From contig NC_014305.1 of NCBI RefSeq assembly GCF_000196615.1, forward strand, positions 1 through 64,000: a DNA stretch of 64,000 nucleotides, read 5' to 3'. Below the pieces are notes generated by a model. The model searched no databases. It was not told the DNA's origin and saw only the letters and a list, made by a program, of their open reading frames with translations. The DNA comes from Erwinia billingiae Eb661 (GTDB lineage: Bacteria > Pseudomonadota > Gammaproteobacteria > Enterobacterales > Enterobacteriaceae). Position numbers and translations under genes: made by a program. The first letter of the stretch is position 1; every line of letters starts with the position of its first letter. Of the stretch, positions 25,837-34,910 are shown in pieces.

Positions 25837-26076
25837 ATGGACGACGCAGATCTGTCACAGGAGACTGAGGCTGCATTTATCTCAAACGCCCTTTCCGCGC
25901 GAAAACCCGCGCTGAAGAGTCCGGACGGTAAATGCCTCTGGTGCCGGGATGAACCGGTCGTTGCCGGCACGGCTTTCTGCTGCGCTGAATGCGGGGAAGA
26001 TTACGCCAGGCACGAGCGGCAGATGAAGCAGGGTCACCGCTCAAAAAAATATCCTTCCGATCCGTCAGAGACTTAG
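25837..26076 (+). CDS. Small zinc-ribbon protein
   Basis: A 79-aa acidic-to-basic protein with two cysteine pairs, CLWC and CCAEC, about 14 residues apart, consistent with one C4 zinc site, then a basic tail (HERQMKQGHRSKKY). The start has GGAG upstream (GTGGAGAATAGCTATG). The family is not recognised; it could be a DksA/TraR-like or other short zinc-finger regulator. Conserved cysteine spacing and ribosome binding site support coding. Confidence 0.6.
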   Translation: MDDADLSQETEAAFISNALSARKPALKSPDGKCLWCRDEPVVAGTAFCCAECGEDYARHERQMKQGHRSKKYPSDPSET

Positions 26077-26191
26077 GGAATATTATGGTGACACGCCGCC
26101 AGACTCACCTCAGGATAACTCAGGTTGTACTGACTTATTGCGCATGCCTGAAGGGATCGCGCGGTAACACGCGTGCGTCACTTAACTGAAA

Positions 26192-26254
26192 TCATCCGCG
26201 CAGCGTGAAAAAATTGACATACCACTGATTTGTCATATGCTTAAGTAGCCTCAT
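26192..26254 (-). CDS. Possible small peptide, 20 aa
   Basis: A 20-codon frame (starts MRLLKHMTNQWY) has a strong ribosome binding site, AAAGGAG, with seven-base spacing. It lies in an otherwise empty 360-base stretch (26077-26436) in which nothing else is seen. The peptide has a hydrophobic, aromatic tail. It might be a leader peptide or small membrane peptide. Evidence is only the ribosome binding site and isolation. Confidence 0.3.
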   Translation of the reverse strand: MRLLKHMTNQWYVNFFTLRG

Positions 26255-26436
26255 AGTAAGCTCCTTTAACCCGTGTGTAGCGGTTTTTTTTATTTCTGGC
26301 TTACCGTTTTTATGAAATATAACTGCCGCTGGTTTTCGGCTCGGCGACCGGCCCTTTTTTTCAAAAAAATCCGCCCCGAACACTGACAGTTAAAAATCAT
26401 TTTCCGTGCCTTTCGACATCGTCTGTTAACGCCCTG

Positions 26437-26835
26437 TCAGACGGGACCTTCACCTTCAGGGGCCGTATTGCAGAAAAAAGCGATTTTATTGCCCGCGGGA
26501 TCCCTCAGATACGCCATATAGAAAATCCTGTTCTGCCGCGCCCGCGCGCCCGGCCTTCCGGCATGGCTTCCGCCCGTGCGTAAGCCGGCAGTATAAATCG
26601 CGTTAACGCAGCGTCGTGACTGTACCTGTATCGCGGGCATCCCACCATTCCCGGCTACCGCTTCACCACCATTCCACGGACGTGAAATACAGAGCGTCAC
26701 GCCGCCCGTGGGAGGGTAAAAGAAGATCTGGTCTCCGGCTATTACCTGCAGATAGCCTGCGGGGGACAGCACCGCATCGTAAAAGAGCCCTGATGCGGCC
26801 ACATTTCTTGCAGAAATATACAGATAGCTGAGCAT
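26437..26835 (-). CDS. VOC (glyoxalase/bleomycin-resistance-like) family protein
   Basis: A 132-aa single VOC-domain protein: LSYLYISARNVAASGLFYDAVLSPAGY at the start, a central strand block (GVTLCISRPWNGGEAVAGNGGMPAIQV), and the C-terminal YMAYLRDPAGNKIAFFC. This is the pattern of YP_/PhnB-like glyoxalase relatives such as those with FYDALLAPLGY and YAAYVRDPDGNK. The usual N-terminal metal-site His is replaced (YISARN), so metal dependence is unclear. The substrate is unknown. The following gene on this strand is an XRE regulator 58 bases upstream. Confidence 0.8.
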   Translation of the reverse strand: MLSYLYISARNVAASGLFYDAVLSPAGYLQVIAGDQIFFYPPTGGVTLCISRPWNGGEAVAGNGGMPAIQVQSRRCVNAIYTAGLRTGGSHAGRPGARARQNRIFYMAYLRDPAGNKIAFFCNTAPEGEGPV

Positions 26836-26892
26836 CCCTGAACCTTAGCGCCTGCAAAAAATAGAGTAATCCTCTCTTTTCCTGAACGGTTC

Positions 26893-27183
26893 TCATTTTC
26901 GTGGAGTAAGCGTCAGGTAAGGATGCCTCCCTGCCAGCAGCAGAAGATATTCGTATTCTTTCTGACGCAGGGGCGCGGGCAGCGTACCTGATATCTCTTT
27001 AGTTTGCCAGACGCGCAGGCTGTACCCGAAGGACTCTGCGGCCTCCTCCTGCGTGAGGCCGGCCGCCTTACGCAGTTCCCTGACATTATCTGCCACCGTG
27101 ATCGGTGCTGACGTTGCGTTTCTACCCAAAATACCCCCTTTACCCTGCACATCCATCACCCGGAGGTGAATGGTTCCGAACAC
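26893..27183 (-). CDS. XRE-type helix-turn-helix regulator
   Basis: Up to 96 aa. Residues about 33-60 (VRELRKAAGLTQEEAAESFGYSLRVWQTKE) form a canonical Cro/CI helix-turn-helix, followed by a short C-terminal part (EYEYLLLLAGRHPYLTLTPRK) seen in small enterobacterial XRE proteins. The true start may be further in than 27183, because the first 25 residues look non-conserved. It lies just upstream of the VOC gene on the same strand and could regulate it. Confidence 0.7.
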   Translation of the reverse strand: MFGTIHLRVMDVQGKGGILGRNATSAPITVADNVRELRKAAGLTQEEAAESFGYSLRVWQTKEISGTLPAPLRQKEYEYLLLLAGRHPYLTLTPRK

Positions 27184-27641
27184 ACCTCATCAGGTAAACT
27201 TAACAATGCAGCGGTTAATGTCAAGGCGCGCTGGTCTGAGCCTGCAGGCTGTCAATCATATTGCGGCATACTCTGCGTTTTTTTCATTTACATCGGGATA
27301 TATAATGAAAAGCCCATAGCTGAATATATAAACGTTCCAGCCGGGAATTTTAGCGCTTACAGCTGGTAATTTGTATTAACACAACATTACCCTGACGTTA
27401 TTTTATTCCCTCGCGAAGGGAAATATAATGCCCTCAACCAGTAACTTTAGCGTTATTTTTTATCCGGGTGTATTTTAACTGGCAGAATTAACAGAGTTTA
27501 ATGTAAGTATCCAGGCCGCTTATGGTTAGCTAACTTCAGCCGCACTTGATTATTTCCCCCTCTTGCAGTGATTAAATCATTCACTCCGTTTTTATTATAT
27601 ATTCCTCTTTTTCTGGCGTAACACGCCGGCCGGGGACAGCA
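27184..27641. other. Intergenic region before degenerate GAF-EAL gene
   Basis: About 460 AT-rich bases without a supported gene. It separates the divergent XRE and GAF-EAL genes and probably contains both promoters. Confidence 0.5.
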
Positions 27642-29401
27642 ATGTCATACAATTCAGATGCCAGTGAGAGGCACGTTTCGGACGTGCTGACGATGATGAA
27701 GGCCCCGGACGAGGGTCGCGACGAAATTCTGGGGCAATTTGTCAGACTGGCCGCCCAGCGACTGGGTATTCCCGGGAGCTTCGTTTCCGTGGTCGATGAT
27801 GAACAGCAGACCATTATGGCTGCCCATAATTTCGGCCTGAAAACTTCCTCGCGACAGAACGCGTTCTGTCGCCACGTTATCGACAGCGGTAGCCCACTTG
27901 TGGTCTGTGACACGCTGCTGGATCCGGATTTTGTCCACCATCCGCTGACCACCGGCGCGCCCTTTATCCGCTTTTACGCCGGCGTACCGCTCAGGCACCC
28001 TGACGGCTTCATTCCCGGCACGCTGTGCGTGACCGATACCCGGCCTCATCCTTTCCCGGCGCAGCAGGTGCAACGCCTTGGCCTTCTGGCTGAAATGGTG
28101 ATGTCATTCCTGTATACCTGGCACGGCGCAGGCCTCACGGATGCCGTGACCGGGCTGCCCGACAGGCAGCGACTCGTCCGTGATTTACAGCTGCTTGCCT
28201 CACAGGGCGACGTGAGGCCACGGCGCCTGGTGCTGATCGACTGCCTAGAGATGTCGCGCGCCCGCGACCTTGTTGGCTCACTCGGTGCCGGTGCGGTTGA
28301 GAGGCTGCTGCGCGATATCGCCATGCTTCTCCCGCTGCGGCTCAGGCCCGCAAAAGAAGAGCGCCTTTATGCGTTTTCAGCGGGACGGTTTGCCCTGCTC
28401 ACGCTCGAGGGAGGCAGGCTGAGCGCGGGGCGGGTTTCCGCGCTACTGCACGGCATCAGCGCCATCCGGGGGGCAATATGTCGCTGGAGCTCTCACCCGT
28501 GACGGGAGAAAGCGTCTTCACGCCGGGGCCGCGGGCCGGGCAGATGGCCATTGCACAGGCCATGACGGCTTTAACGGAGGCCATCACCCGCGGAGTCCCG
28601 GCCATACCCTCCGGCCGCCAGGGACAGGGCATGTCATCCTTTTTGCCGGGGCCTGAAGAGCTGGCTGACGTCGTGCGTACGGGCGACGGGCTTTCACTGT
28701 TGTTCCGGCCAAGGTTCTCCATGGAGACCGGCCGGCCCGTGGCGCTGGAGGCCCGCGTTGAATGGGACCATCCGCAGCAGGGGACGCTCTCTCCCGGGGT
28801 CCTCATCACCTGCGGTATTTCACCCGTTTTTCTCCACCTGCTGACGGAGTGGACCCTGAATCAGGTTATTACACAGCTGCAGCGCTGGCACGGCACCTGC
28901 ATCACCCTCCCGGTCTCTGTACTGGTCAGTGAACACGACATTGCCATGCCCGGCTTTGCCTCTGCGCTTAAGCGCAGCATGAAGAGGGCGCGCCTGCCGC
29001 TTTTCCTGCTTAATATTGACTGTCTTACTCCGGAAAGCCTGGCTGATAATCCTGCTGCACTGTCGGGGCTCGGCAGGCTCAGACAGCACGGGTTTACCGT
29101 GTCACTGGATGGTCTGAACGGCGCATCAGGCGATCTGGGTTATCTTACGCGGCTGCCCCCGGGCGTCGTGATTTTTCCTCCCGCGCTCTGGTGCGAGTTG
29201 TCCCCGGACACCGCTTCGCGTATCCGGATCCGCGGTATTATCAGAATGCTGGAGGGTCAGGATTACCGGGTCCTCAGTCCCGGAGGAGAACGGGCGGACG
29301 ACGGGGATACCCTGAACGGCTACTTTTCCGGGCGTGCGCTGCCCGCAGAAGCGTTACAGAGCTGGCTTTACTGGAAGCTCCGCGACAGCTGCCGGCGGTA
29401 A
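27642..29401 (+). pseudogene. Degenerate GAF-EAL paralogue, frameshifted
   Basis: Two frames (27642-28502 and 28478-29401) together align along the whole 590-aa protein at 31655. They cover the GAF domain (LAAQRLGIPGSFVSVVDDE, FIRFYAGVPLRHPDGF, GTLCVTDTRPHPF), a degenerate GGDEF-like region and an EAL-like region. The frames meet at a G6 run (28468-28473); with seven G the frame is continuous. The EAL catalytic set is lost: ALEARVEW replaces GLEALIRW, VSVLVS replaces VSVNLS, DGLNGASG replaces DDFGAGYS, and the KLDR and AEGVED motifs are absent. Loss of catalysis apparently came with otherwise orderly sequence, so a non-catalytic sensor role before the frameshift is possible. Confidence 0.8.
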
Positions 29402-29410
29402 TAAACCGGC

Positions 29411-29450
29411 CTCACTGGCTGTCACTGGCTGTCACTGGCTGTCACTGGCG
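29411..29450. repeat. Ten-base tandem repeat, four units
   Basis: GTCACTGGCT repeated four times (first and last units differ by one base). It lies between the convergent GAF-EAL relic and the DGC gene. The DGC C-terminus (ASDSQ) and its stop codon are read from within the repeat, so changes in copy number or frame could alter the DGC tail. Confidence 0.9.
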
Positions 29451-31021
29451 TTGACTATCATCCCCTCCGGGGTGCTGATGATGACAATATTCCTGCCTGC
29501 CCCTTTGGCTTCATAAAGTGCCATATCGGCCTGACGGAAGAGCCCTTCCGTACTGCTGCCCTGTACATCAATGAGTGCCGCAACCCCGGCTGACACGGTG
29601 ATCTGTCCGGCATAAGGGAATACCGAGGTTTCAACAAGGTGACGGATACGTTCCGCCGTGGCCGCCGCGTCAGGCAGTTGGGTATCCGGCAGAAAAATCA
29701 CGAACTCTTCCCCTCCGGACCGGCTCACAATATCACTGCTCCGGCAGGCGGACCGGAGCAGGCCTGCAAGGCTTATCAGGACGGCATCACCCGCATCGTG
29801 CCCCAGCCTGTCGTTTATTTTTTTAAAATGGTCGATATCAACGGCAATGGCGCAGTGACTGTGTGTACGGGCATGCTGTCTGATAAATGTTGTAAATCCC
29901 CGGCGGTTCAGCAGTCCGGTCAGCGGGTCGGTACGGGTTTCATCGGTCAGGGAGGAGACCTGGTTTATCATCATCTGCAGATGATGATAAACCGCCTCAC
30001 GCAGCCTGACGGCCTCTGTATACCAGGCATTTATCTGCGGCAGGGCCCGCAGCGTGGCACCGCTGTCAGGGGTGTTAATGGACTGCGCGAGTTTTTCCAG
30101 GGGTGAAGATATGCGGGCGGCAAACAGTATGACCAGGCAGCCCACCAGAATCACGATCAGCAGGATAAACCACACTGCCTTTCTGGCCGTATTCAGAAGA
30201 ATGGATGTGGCGTCGTCCGCGGTACTGTAAACAAAGATGTTCCAGTCGGTCCTGTGCAGCGAGGCATACCCCAGAAGGTATTCCTGGCCGTCACTTGTGA
30301 GCAGATATTTCCCGCTTTCTGACAGGCCGAGCTGTCTTTTCAGTTCGGGACTGATGTCCAGCACGCGGCCAACTTTTTCGGGATCGTGGCTGAAGATAAT
30401 ACTTCCTTCATTGCTGACGATGCTGATATCGGCTCCCCGGGTAAAGAAGTGCAGGCTGAGAATGTCGCTCAGCATGCCCTGCTTTTTCAGGTAAATGCTG
30501 CCGCCAACGTATCCAAGATAGTCTCCTGCCAGACTGAAAACCGGCTGCGAAATGAAAATGATATAATTGCCTGCGGCGGAGGTGAATGGCCGGGAAATGA
30601 ATGGCTTTCGTGACGCCAGCGCCTGCCGGCTGGCCGGTGAATTCAGCGTGTCCCCGACCAGACCGAGACTTTCCGGCGAGGCTGCCGCCACTACCGCATC
30701 CGGCTTTACCACCAGTACCGAATTGAAAAAACCGGACTGCAGGCGCAGGCGATCTGCCTCCTGACGTAGCTGCTGCACGTTGCTGAAGTCTTTGATAAGG
30801 CCGGCGCTGAAAGCCAGCTCGCGCTGCGCGGTGAAAAGGTAGCGATCGGTGGTGTCAGAAAGCTTGCGGGCATATGCGATGTTACTGTCCAGCAGGCGGT
30901 CTTCGATGTTGGCTTTCTGGAAGAACCACAGGCTGCCTAGGAGAAGGACGGACGTCATGAGGATCCCCCCCAGCGACAGGATAACAAGCAGCGTGCGCAG
31001 GGTTATCGTATTTTTGTTCAT
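29432..31021 (-). CDS. Cache-GGDEF diguanylate cyclase A
   Basis: A 529-aa membrane diguanylate cyclase: membrane helices at 8-33 and 282-302 enclose a periplasmic Cache-type sensor (LQSGFFNSVLVVKPDAVV, FISQPVFSLAGDYLGYVGG). GGDEF spans about 361-515 with TDPLTGLLNRRGF, DIDHFKKINDRLGHDAGD, and active-site SGGEEF at 435-440. The inhibitory I-site RxxD is present (RSSD, 427-430), so product feedback inhibition by c-di-GMP is expected. It should convert two GTP to c-di-GMP in response to a periplasmic ligand. It diverges from the 94-aa gene. A near-identical paralogue lies at 54802. Confidence 0.92.
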   Translation of the reverse strand: MNKNTITLRTLLVILSLGGILMTSVLLLGSLWFFQKANIEDRLLDSNIAYARKLSDTTDRYLFTAQRELAFSAGLIKDFSNVQQLRQEADRLRLQSGFFNSVLVVKPDAVVAAASPESLGLVGDTLNSPASRQALASRKPFISRPFTSAAGNYIIFISQPVFSLAGDYLGYVGGSIYLKKQGMLSDILSLHFFTRGADISIVSNEGSIIFSHDPEKVGRVLDISPELKRQLGLSESGKYLLTSDGQEYLLGYASLHRTDWNIFVYSTADDATSILLNTARKAVWFILLIVILVGCLVILFAARISSPLEKLAQSINTPDSGATLRALPQINAWYTEAVRLREAVYHHLQMMINQVSSLTDETRTDPLTGLLNRRGFTTFIRQHARTHSHCAIAVDIDHFKKINDRLGHDAGDAVLISLAGLLRSACRSSDIVSRSGGEEFVIFLPDTQLPDAAATAERIRHLVETSVFPYAGQITVSAGVAALIDVQGSSTEGLFRQADMALYEAKGAGRNIVIISTPEGMIVNASDSQ

Positions 31022-31189
31022 CAGTGGCGTCCGTGATTCTGGTCAGTCCGGGCAGAATGCCCCCCCTGAACGGCGTGAGAAGGCTCCGGAAGAAGCGCTC
31101 AGGAATGGCGTGCTTACAAGGAAAGGCAGGGAAATAATTTTACCGGTCGGGTGCCTGAGCGCTGCGGGTTATCTTCCTGTCACCAACAT

Positions 31190-31211
31190 GGTATACAGGA
31201 ACGGGTATACC
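31190..31211. promoter_or_regulatory. Dyad GGTATAC-N8-GTATACC between divergent genes
   Basis: A perfect 22-base dyad between the DGC and the 94-aa gene. The corresponding place in copy B (54613-54632) keeps GGTATACAGGAA but has a shorter spacer and a weaker second arm. The dimensions resemble MerR-family operators. The regulator is not known. Confidence 0.5.
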
Positions 31212-31308
31212 GTCCTGATTTTTTATAAGCTTATTATGATTTCCATTGTAATGAAGTCAGCTTCAGGGAAATGACTCATATACCCATGTGGGTGATGAAG
31301 AGGTAAGT

Positions 31309-31593
31309 ATGGAAAAGTACGTAGCGATGCACCGTACGCTGGCAGCACGCTTTGAGAGCATCATGCCGATGCTGACGCAGGTGATGAGTGCGGAGTACCA
31401 TGACCCGGACGTATTCGTGAATAATTACGGCCTGTTGTTCGCCCTGCAGCAGGAGGGAGCCCGTAGCCTGAAAGACGACGAGTTTGACGCCTGGCTGCGT
31501 ATTAACGATCCTGACCTGCGTATGAATATTGTGGCCACAGGCATTGGCATCCGTATTTTTGAAAATCTGCTGAACAACTATGCCCGAAAGTAA
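31309..31593 (+). CDS. Small helical protein of the DGC/PDE block, 94 aa
   Basis: A 94-aa soluble, helical protein; no family is recognised. Distinct parts are LAARFESIMPMLTQVMSAEYHD, DDEFDAWLRINDPDL and IVATGIGIRIFENLLNNY. I place the start at 31309 (ATG after GAGGTAAGT) because copy B has GTG at the same place after GAGGTGAGT. It lies 61 bases before GAF-EAL in the same direction and may form an operon with it. A related gene is at 38703, next to the chemoreceptors. The recurrent association suggests an adaptor for c-di-GMP or chemotaxis signalling (inference). Confidence 0.7.
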   Translation: MEKYVAMHRTLAARFESIMPMLTQVMSAEYHDPDVFVNNYGLLFALQQEGARSLKDDEFDAWLRINDPDLRMNIVATGIGIRIFENLLNNYARK

Positions 31594-31654
31594 GCGGGCC
31601 TGATTATACCCGGCCAGAACCGGACCCTGACTCCCGTATTGCCTGGAGGAAAAA

Positions 31655-33427
31655 ATGCTTGTGAACCTGAGCGGCGACGAAGCGCGACGGCTTGATGCCA
31701 TTACGGTGCTGCGCACGCCGGACGAAAATCGTGATGAAGTTCTCGGTAAGTTCGTCATGCTGGCCACGCAGGCCCTGGGCATGCAGGGAAGTTTCATTTC
31801 AGTGCTGGATGAACGTTATCAGTACATTACAGCATCCCGGAATATCCCCGTGCGCCGGGTACCCAGAAAAGATGCGTTCTGTCGCTTTGTCATGGAACGC
31901 GGTGAAACCGTGGTTATTCCTGACATGCTGACCGATGCGCGTTCTTCAGGGCATCCGCTTGTGCAGGGCGAGCCTTACGCCCGTTTTTATGCCGGTGCCC
32001 CGCTGCGTAACGCCGGAGGGGTGCTGCTGGGCACATTCTGTGTCACGGATACGCGTCCGCACGCTTTCTCACCCGCTCAGCGAGACATTCTTGAGCAGAT
32101 GGCCGGGCTGGTGATGGCGTTTCTGGAAACCTGGCACTCTGCAGCCTTCACTGACCCGACAACGGGGCTGCCTAACCACCAGGGGCTGATGCGGGAGTTG
32201 CAGCACAGGGCCACGACAGCGGACAGCCTGCGGCTGACCGTCATTGAGTGTATTGACGTGCCCAAAGCTTATGACCTGGCACGTTCGCTGGGTATGCCGC
32301 CGGTGGAAGCTCTGCTGAAGGAAACAGGGGACCTGCTTCGCCTGCGGCTCGCGCTGCAGCCGGAGGAACGGCTGTACGCACTTGCTCCGGGACGTTATGC
32401 CATTCTGACAGGGGAACAGAGCCCGTTAACCCTGTCCTCCTTGTGCACCCGACTGCAGAACGTCACGGCGCTTATTGAAGAGGGTATTGCTGTTGACCTG
32501 ACGATAAATGTCGGACAGGTAAGTTTCAGTCCTGCCGAAGTCTCCGGACAGGAGGGCCTGCGCCGGGCCGTCAGCGCGCTGCACGAAGCCATTTCCTCCG
32601 GCAACCGGGCTGAGAGCTTTGATCCATGTACTGACGAACGCCGTAACAACGAGTTCAGGCTGATGCATGACCTTGCGGCAGCACTGCACGATGGTACGGG
32701 ACTTTATCTGGTTTATCAGCCCAAAATATCCCTTGCGACGGACAGTCTGACCGGCCTTGAGGCCCTGATCCGCTGGCGGCACCCGACAAGAGGCAACCTC
32801 ACGCCAGATGCTTTCCTGCCAGCCGCTGCACGTACCCGGCTTCACGCTGAACTGGCAGACTGGGTTATCCGGAGCGTCACGGCACAGCTCGTACGCTGGA
32901 AGGACGCCGGCCGTGCCGTACCGGTATCCGTTAACCTCAGTGAAAGCGATTTTTCGCGCAGTGACTTTGCCGAAACGCTTTATGAGCGTCTGCTGCAGGC
33001 GGGTCTTGCTCCTGAAATGCTGGAAATTGAATGCCTTGAAACAGAAAAAATTATGGGAAAAGAAGGCGCGGTTGAGGCACTTTCGGCGCTGCGCGCCCGG
33101 GGGTTCCGGATAGCACTCGATGACTTTGGCGCGGGCTACAGCAACGTCAGCTACCTGCACCGGATGCCACTGGACGTTATCAAACTTGACCGCGTGCTGG
33201 TCAGGGATATCGTCACGGACGGCCGCAGCCGTATTATCGCCACGAATATTATCCGTATGCTTAAGGAGCTTAGTTATACGGTGGTGGCGGAAGGTGTTGA
33301 GGACCGGGCAACGGCAGAGGCTCTGACAGTGGCCGGGTGTGACCAGGCTCAGGGGTATTATTTTTCACGGCCGCTTGCGGTTGCAGACATCACGCGTCTG
33401 CTGACGCGGACACTCCCCCGTGACTGA
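31655..33427 (+). CDS. GAF-(degenerate GGDEF)-EAL c-di-GMP phosphodiesterase
   Basis: A 590-aa cytosolic protein. GAF at about 20-150 (LGMQGSFISVLDERY, FYAGAPLRNAGG, GTFCVTDTRPHAF). A GGDEF-like region at 165-325 begins TDPTTGLPNHQGL, but has PGRYAILT in place of GGDEF and so should not make c-di-GMP. EAL at about 345-585 has the complete catalytic set: EALIRW (369-371), VSVNLS, IECLETE, LDDFGAGYS (489-492), VIKLDR, VVAEGVED, DQAQGYYFSRPL. It should hydrolyse c-di-GMP to pGpG, with GAF as the signal input. Start ATG follows CTGGAGGAAAAA. A palindromic terminator follows the stop. Confidence 0.92.
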   Translation: MLVNLSGDEARRLDAITVLRTPDENRDEVLGKFVMLATQALGMQGSFISVLDERYQYITASRNIPVRRVPRKDAFCRFVMERGETVVIPDMLTDARSSGHPLVQGEPYARFYAGAPLRNAGGVLLGTFCVTDTRPHAFSPAQRDILEQMAGLVMAFLETWHSAAFTDPTTGLPNHQGLMRELQHRATTADSLRLTVIECIDVPKAYDLARSLGMPPVEALLKETGDLLRLRLALQPEERLYALAPGRYAILTGEQSPLTLSSLCTRLQNVTALIEEGIAVDLTINVGQVSFSPAEVSGQEGLRRAVSALHEAISSGNRAESFDPCTDERRNNEFRLMHDLAAALHDGTGLYLVYQPKISLATDSLTGLEALIRWRHPTRGNLTPDAFLPAAARTRLHAELADWVIRSVTAQLVRWKDAGRAVPVSVNLSESDFSRSDFAETLYERLLQAGLAPEMLEIECLETEKIMGKEGAVEALSALRARGFRIALDDFGAGYSNVSYLHRMPLDVIKLDRVLVRDIVTDGRSRIIATNIIRMLKELSYTVVAEGVEDRATAEALTVAGCDQAQGYYFSRPLAVADITRLLTRTLPRD

Positions 33428-33449
33428 AGGGTTCAGGTATTTTGTACAG

Positions 33450-33478
33450 AAGTTATCCACCGTTTTTGTGGATAACTT
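33450..33478. terminator. Bidirectional terminator hairpin containing DnaA-box sequences (copy A)
   Basis: A perfect 11-base stem AAGTTATCCAC / GTGGATAACTT with a seven-base loop lies between the convergent GAF-EAL and 154-aa genes. The right arm contains TGTGGATAA, a perfect DnaA box in reverse. The same hairpin is retained at 53609-53637. It most likely terminates both genes. Confidence 0.7.
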
Positions 33479-33508
33479 AAGCATGTCTGGACATTTCAGC
33501 CGTACCGG

Positions 33509-33973
33509 TCACCTGCACGCTGCCGGCACGCTGTCATACCAGGCTGCCAGTGCACGGGCATCAAAATCAGGCCCCCTGCGGCCGAACGTCAGTTTCCCCG
33601 GGTGGTCTGCCAGCATGCGTCTCAGCAGCGCACGCGGCGCGGCGGCATAAGCAATATTAACAGACTGCCCCTCCGGCCCGCCGGTTATCCAGCGCGTACC
33701 GGCAGCACCTGATACGGTCAGGATGTCAGGACTGATGCTCCCGGACGGTACGGCAAGAGAAATGAACAGCGAATTCCCGTCCATGCAGTTCATTCTCAAC
33801 AAGGCCCGTGCGTCTGAAGAAACAAGCGTGATCCCTGCAGGCTGCGGGTCCTGCACGTCTGCCCTGACCTGGAACAACAGGGTAAAAAGTATCATCCCGC
33901 TGAGTGCAGGTGAGTACCTGATTACCCGGGATAATGCCCGGCGCGCGTTAACATGAAGTTTCATAAGCCGCAC
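33509..33973 (-). CDS. Exported hypothetical protein of the block, 154 aa (copy A)
   Basis: A signal-anchor or signal peptide (residues about 17-39, YSPALSGMILFTLLFQVRA) is followed by a compact domain: GITLVSSDARALLRMNCMDGNSLFISLAVPSG, WITGGPEGQSVNIAYAAAPRALL and a C-terminal Cys (AACR). Two conserved cysteines (in MNCMDG and the last residues) could pair in the periplasm. No family is recognised. It is co-directional with the 128-aa gene 19 bases upstream. Conservation beside a Cache-type diguanylate cyclase suggests a periplasmic partner or ligand-binding role (inference). Confidence 0.7.
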   Translation of the reverse strand: MRLMKLHVNARRALSRVIRYSPALSGMILFTLLFQVRADVQDPQPAGITLVSSDARALLRMNCMDGNSLFISLAVPSGSISPDILTVSGAAGTRWITGGPEGQSVNIAYAAAPRALLRRMLADHPGKLTFGRRGPDFDARALAAWYDSVPAACR

Positions 33974-33992
33974 ACCTCACGAGCCTGCATCA

Positions 33993-34379
33993 TCAGTGCC
34001 TTAACAGCGGCCCGGGCGGGGGCGGGGAACGTTCTCCCTGAGGACTGACGGCGCAGGCAACCACGCCATCAAACCGGATGCCAAGCACCGGTCCCCCTGA
34101 CGCTTCAAGCAAAACGAAATCAACGCGGCCAAGCCGGGTTACCTGCTGACGAAAGCACGTACTGAGCCGGACGCTGCCCCCAGTAACGCGGGTAAATGCA
34201 TGCATGACGCGGTTGTTATTCAGTATCCTGTGCAGTTCTGATGAGTCTGTATTTACCGGTCTGACCGGCTCGTTCTCAGCGTCAAGAAAGGCTTCAAGCA
34301 GACAGTACAGGTCATCGTTGTCGTGGCCGGTATCAAACGCCTCGTTAAGCAGTAGGGTATAGGAACGCAGATCGAACAT
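33993..34379 (-). CDS. Hypothetical protein of the block, 128 aa (copy A)
   Basis: A soluble 128-aa protein with N-terminus MFDLRSYTLLLNEAFDTGHDNDDLYCLLEAF, a helical middle (LHRILNNNRVMHAFTRV), two strands around RVDFVLLEA and LGIRFDGVVACAVSP, and a proline-rich end. No domain is recognised. The copy at 52714 is very similar, and the segment HRILNNNRVMHAFTRV is nearly unchanged, so the protein is under selection. It is the first gene of a two-gene unit with the exported 154-aa protein. Confidence 0.7.
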   Translation of the reverse strand: MFDLRSYTLLLNEAFDTGHDNDDLYCLLEAFLDAENEPVRPVNTDSSELHRILNNNRVMHAFTRVTGGSVRLSTCFRQQVTRLGRVDFVLLEASGGPVLGIRFDGVVACAVSPQGERSPPPPGPLLRH

Positions 34380-34811
34380 ATGACTCCGGATTGAAGAAGT
34401 AGCCCGTAACTAACCTGTGGACTTACAGGCCCGTCAATAAGTCTGGAACATAATTCAGTCAGGCCGGTAAAAGCGTTCAGCCAGAGCCGCAGTATGTCAC
34501 ATATGAGGAAATGAAGTGAGATGGACGTACCATTTCAGTGCCGTTCTTTCTCACAAAGGATAAGCGTCTTCAGGTGGGAGCCCGTAATACCAGGCCTGAA
34601 TGGCCGGTTCATCAAGCCAGAATGTAAGAGATCCATGGTTGTGGCCAGTTTGGATATCGAAAATTATTGTACTATAAGGGCTTCCCCGGCATGTCAAAGC
34701 CGGTATTTATGGTTTCTGTCTGCTCTTCAGTAAAAATAAAGGCTTGGACTGGCAATTTCAGAGAGTGCCAATTACTATCCAGAATCTATGGATATGGAGA
34801 TAGAATTTAGC
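34380..34811. other. No gene recognised
   Basis: About 430 bases between divergent genes with no supported frame; the right end carries the FliA-type promoter. Confidence 0.5.
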
Positions 34812-34838
34812 TAACTATTTTTCACCTTCAGCCGATAG
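34812..34838 (+). promoter_or_regulatory. FliA (sigma-28) promoter of MCP 1
   Basis: TAAC, 15 bases, then GCCGATAG. This matches the flagellar sigma-28 consensus (TAAA-N15-GCCGATAA) in 10 of 12 positions with exact spacing, about 70 bases before the MCP start. Confidence 0.75.
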
Positions 34839-34910
34839 TGCTATGTGTTCATGCATAGTTTGCGTTGTACAGCCCTCAACTCACGGCAACATATCAGGTG
34901 GAAACGATAA

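Larger units (their letters stand above)
29432..34379. repeat. Signalling block, copy A of an inverted duplication
   Basis: Gene order: DGC (-), 94-aa (+), GAF-EAL (+), 154-aa (-), 128-aa (-). The same genes in inverted order and orientation lie at 52714-56388, without GAF-EAL. Long identical runs exist, for example about 59 bases near the start of the two DGC genes. Confidence 0.9.

Noticed and set aside
29411..29450. CRISPR-like array at the ten-base repeats
   Set aside because: Units are contiguous without spacers; it is a simple tandem repeat. No CRISPR array or cas gene was seen anywhere.
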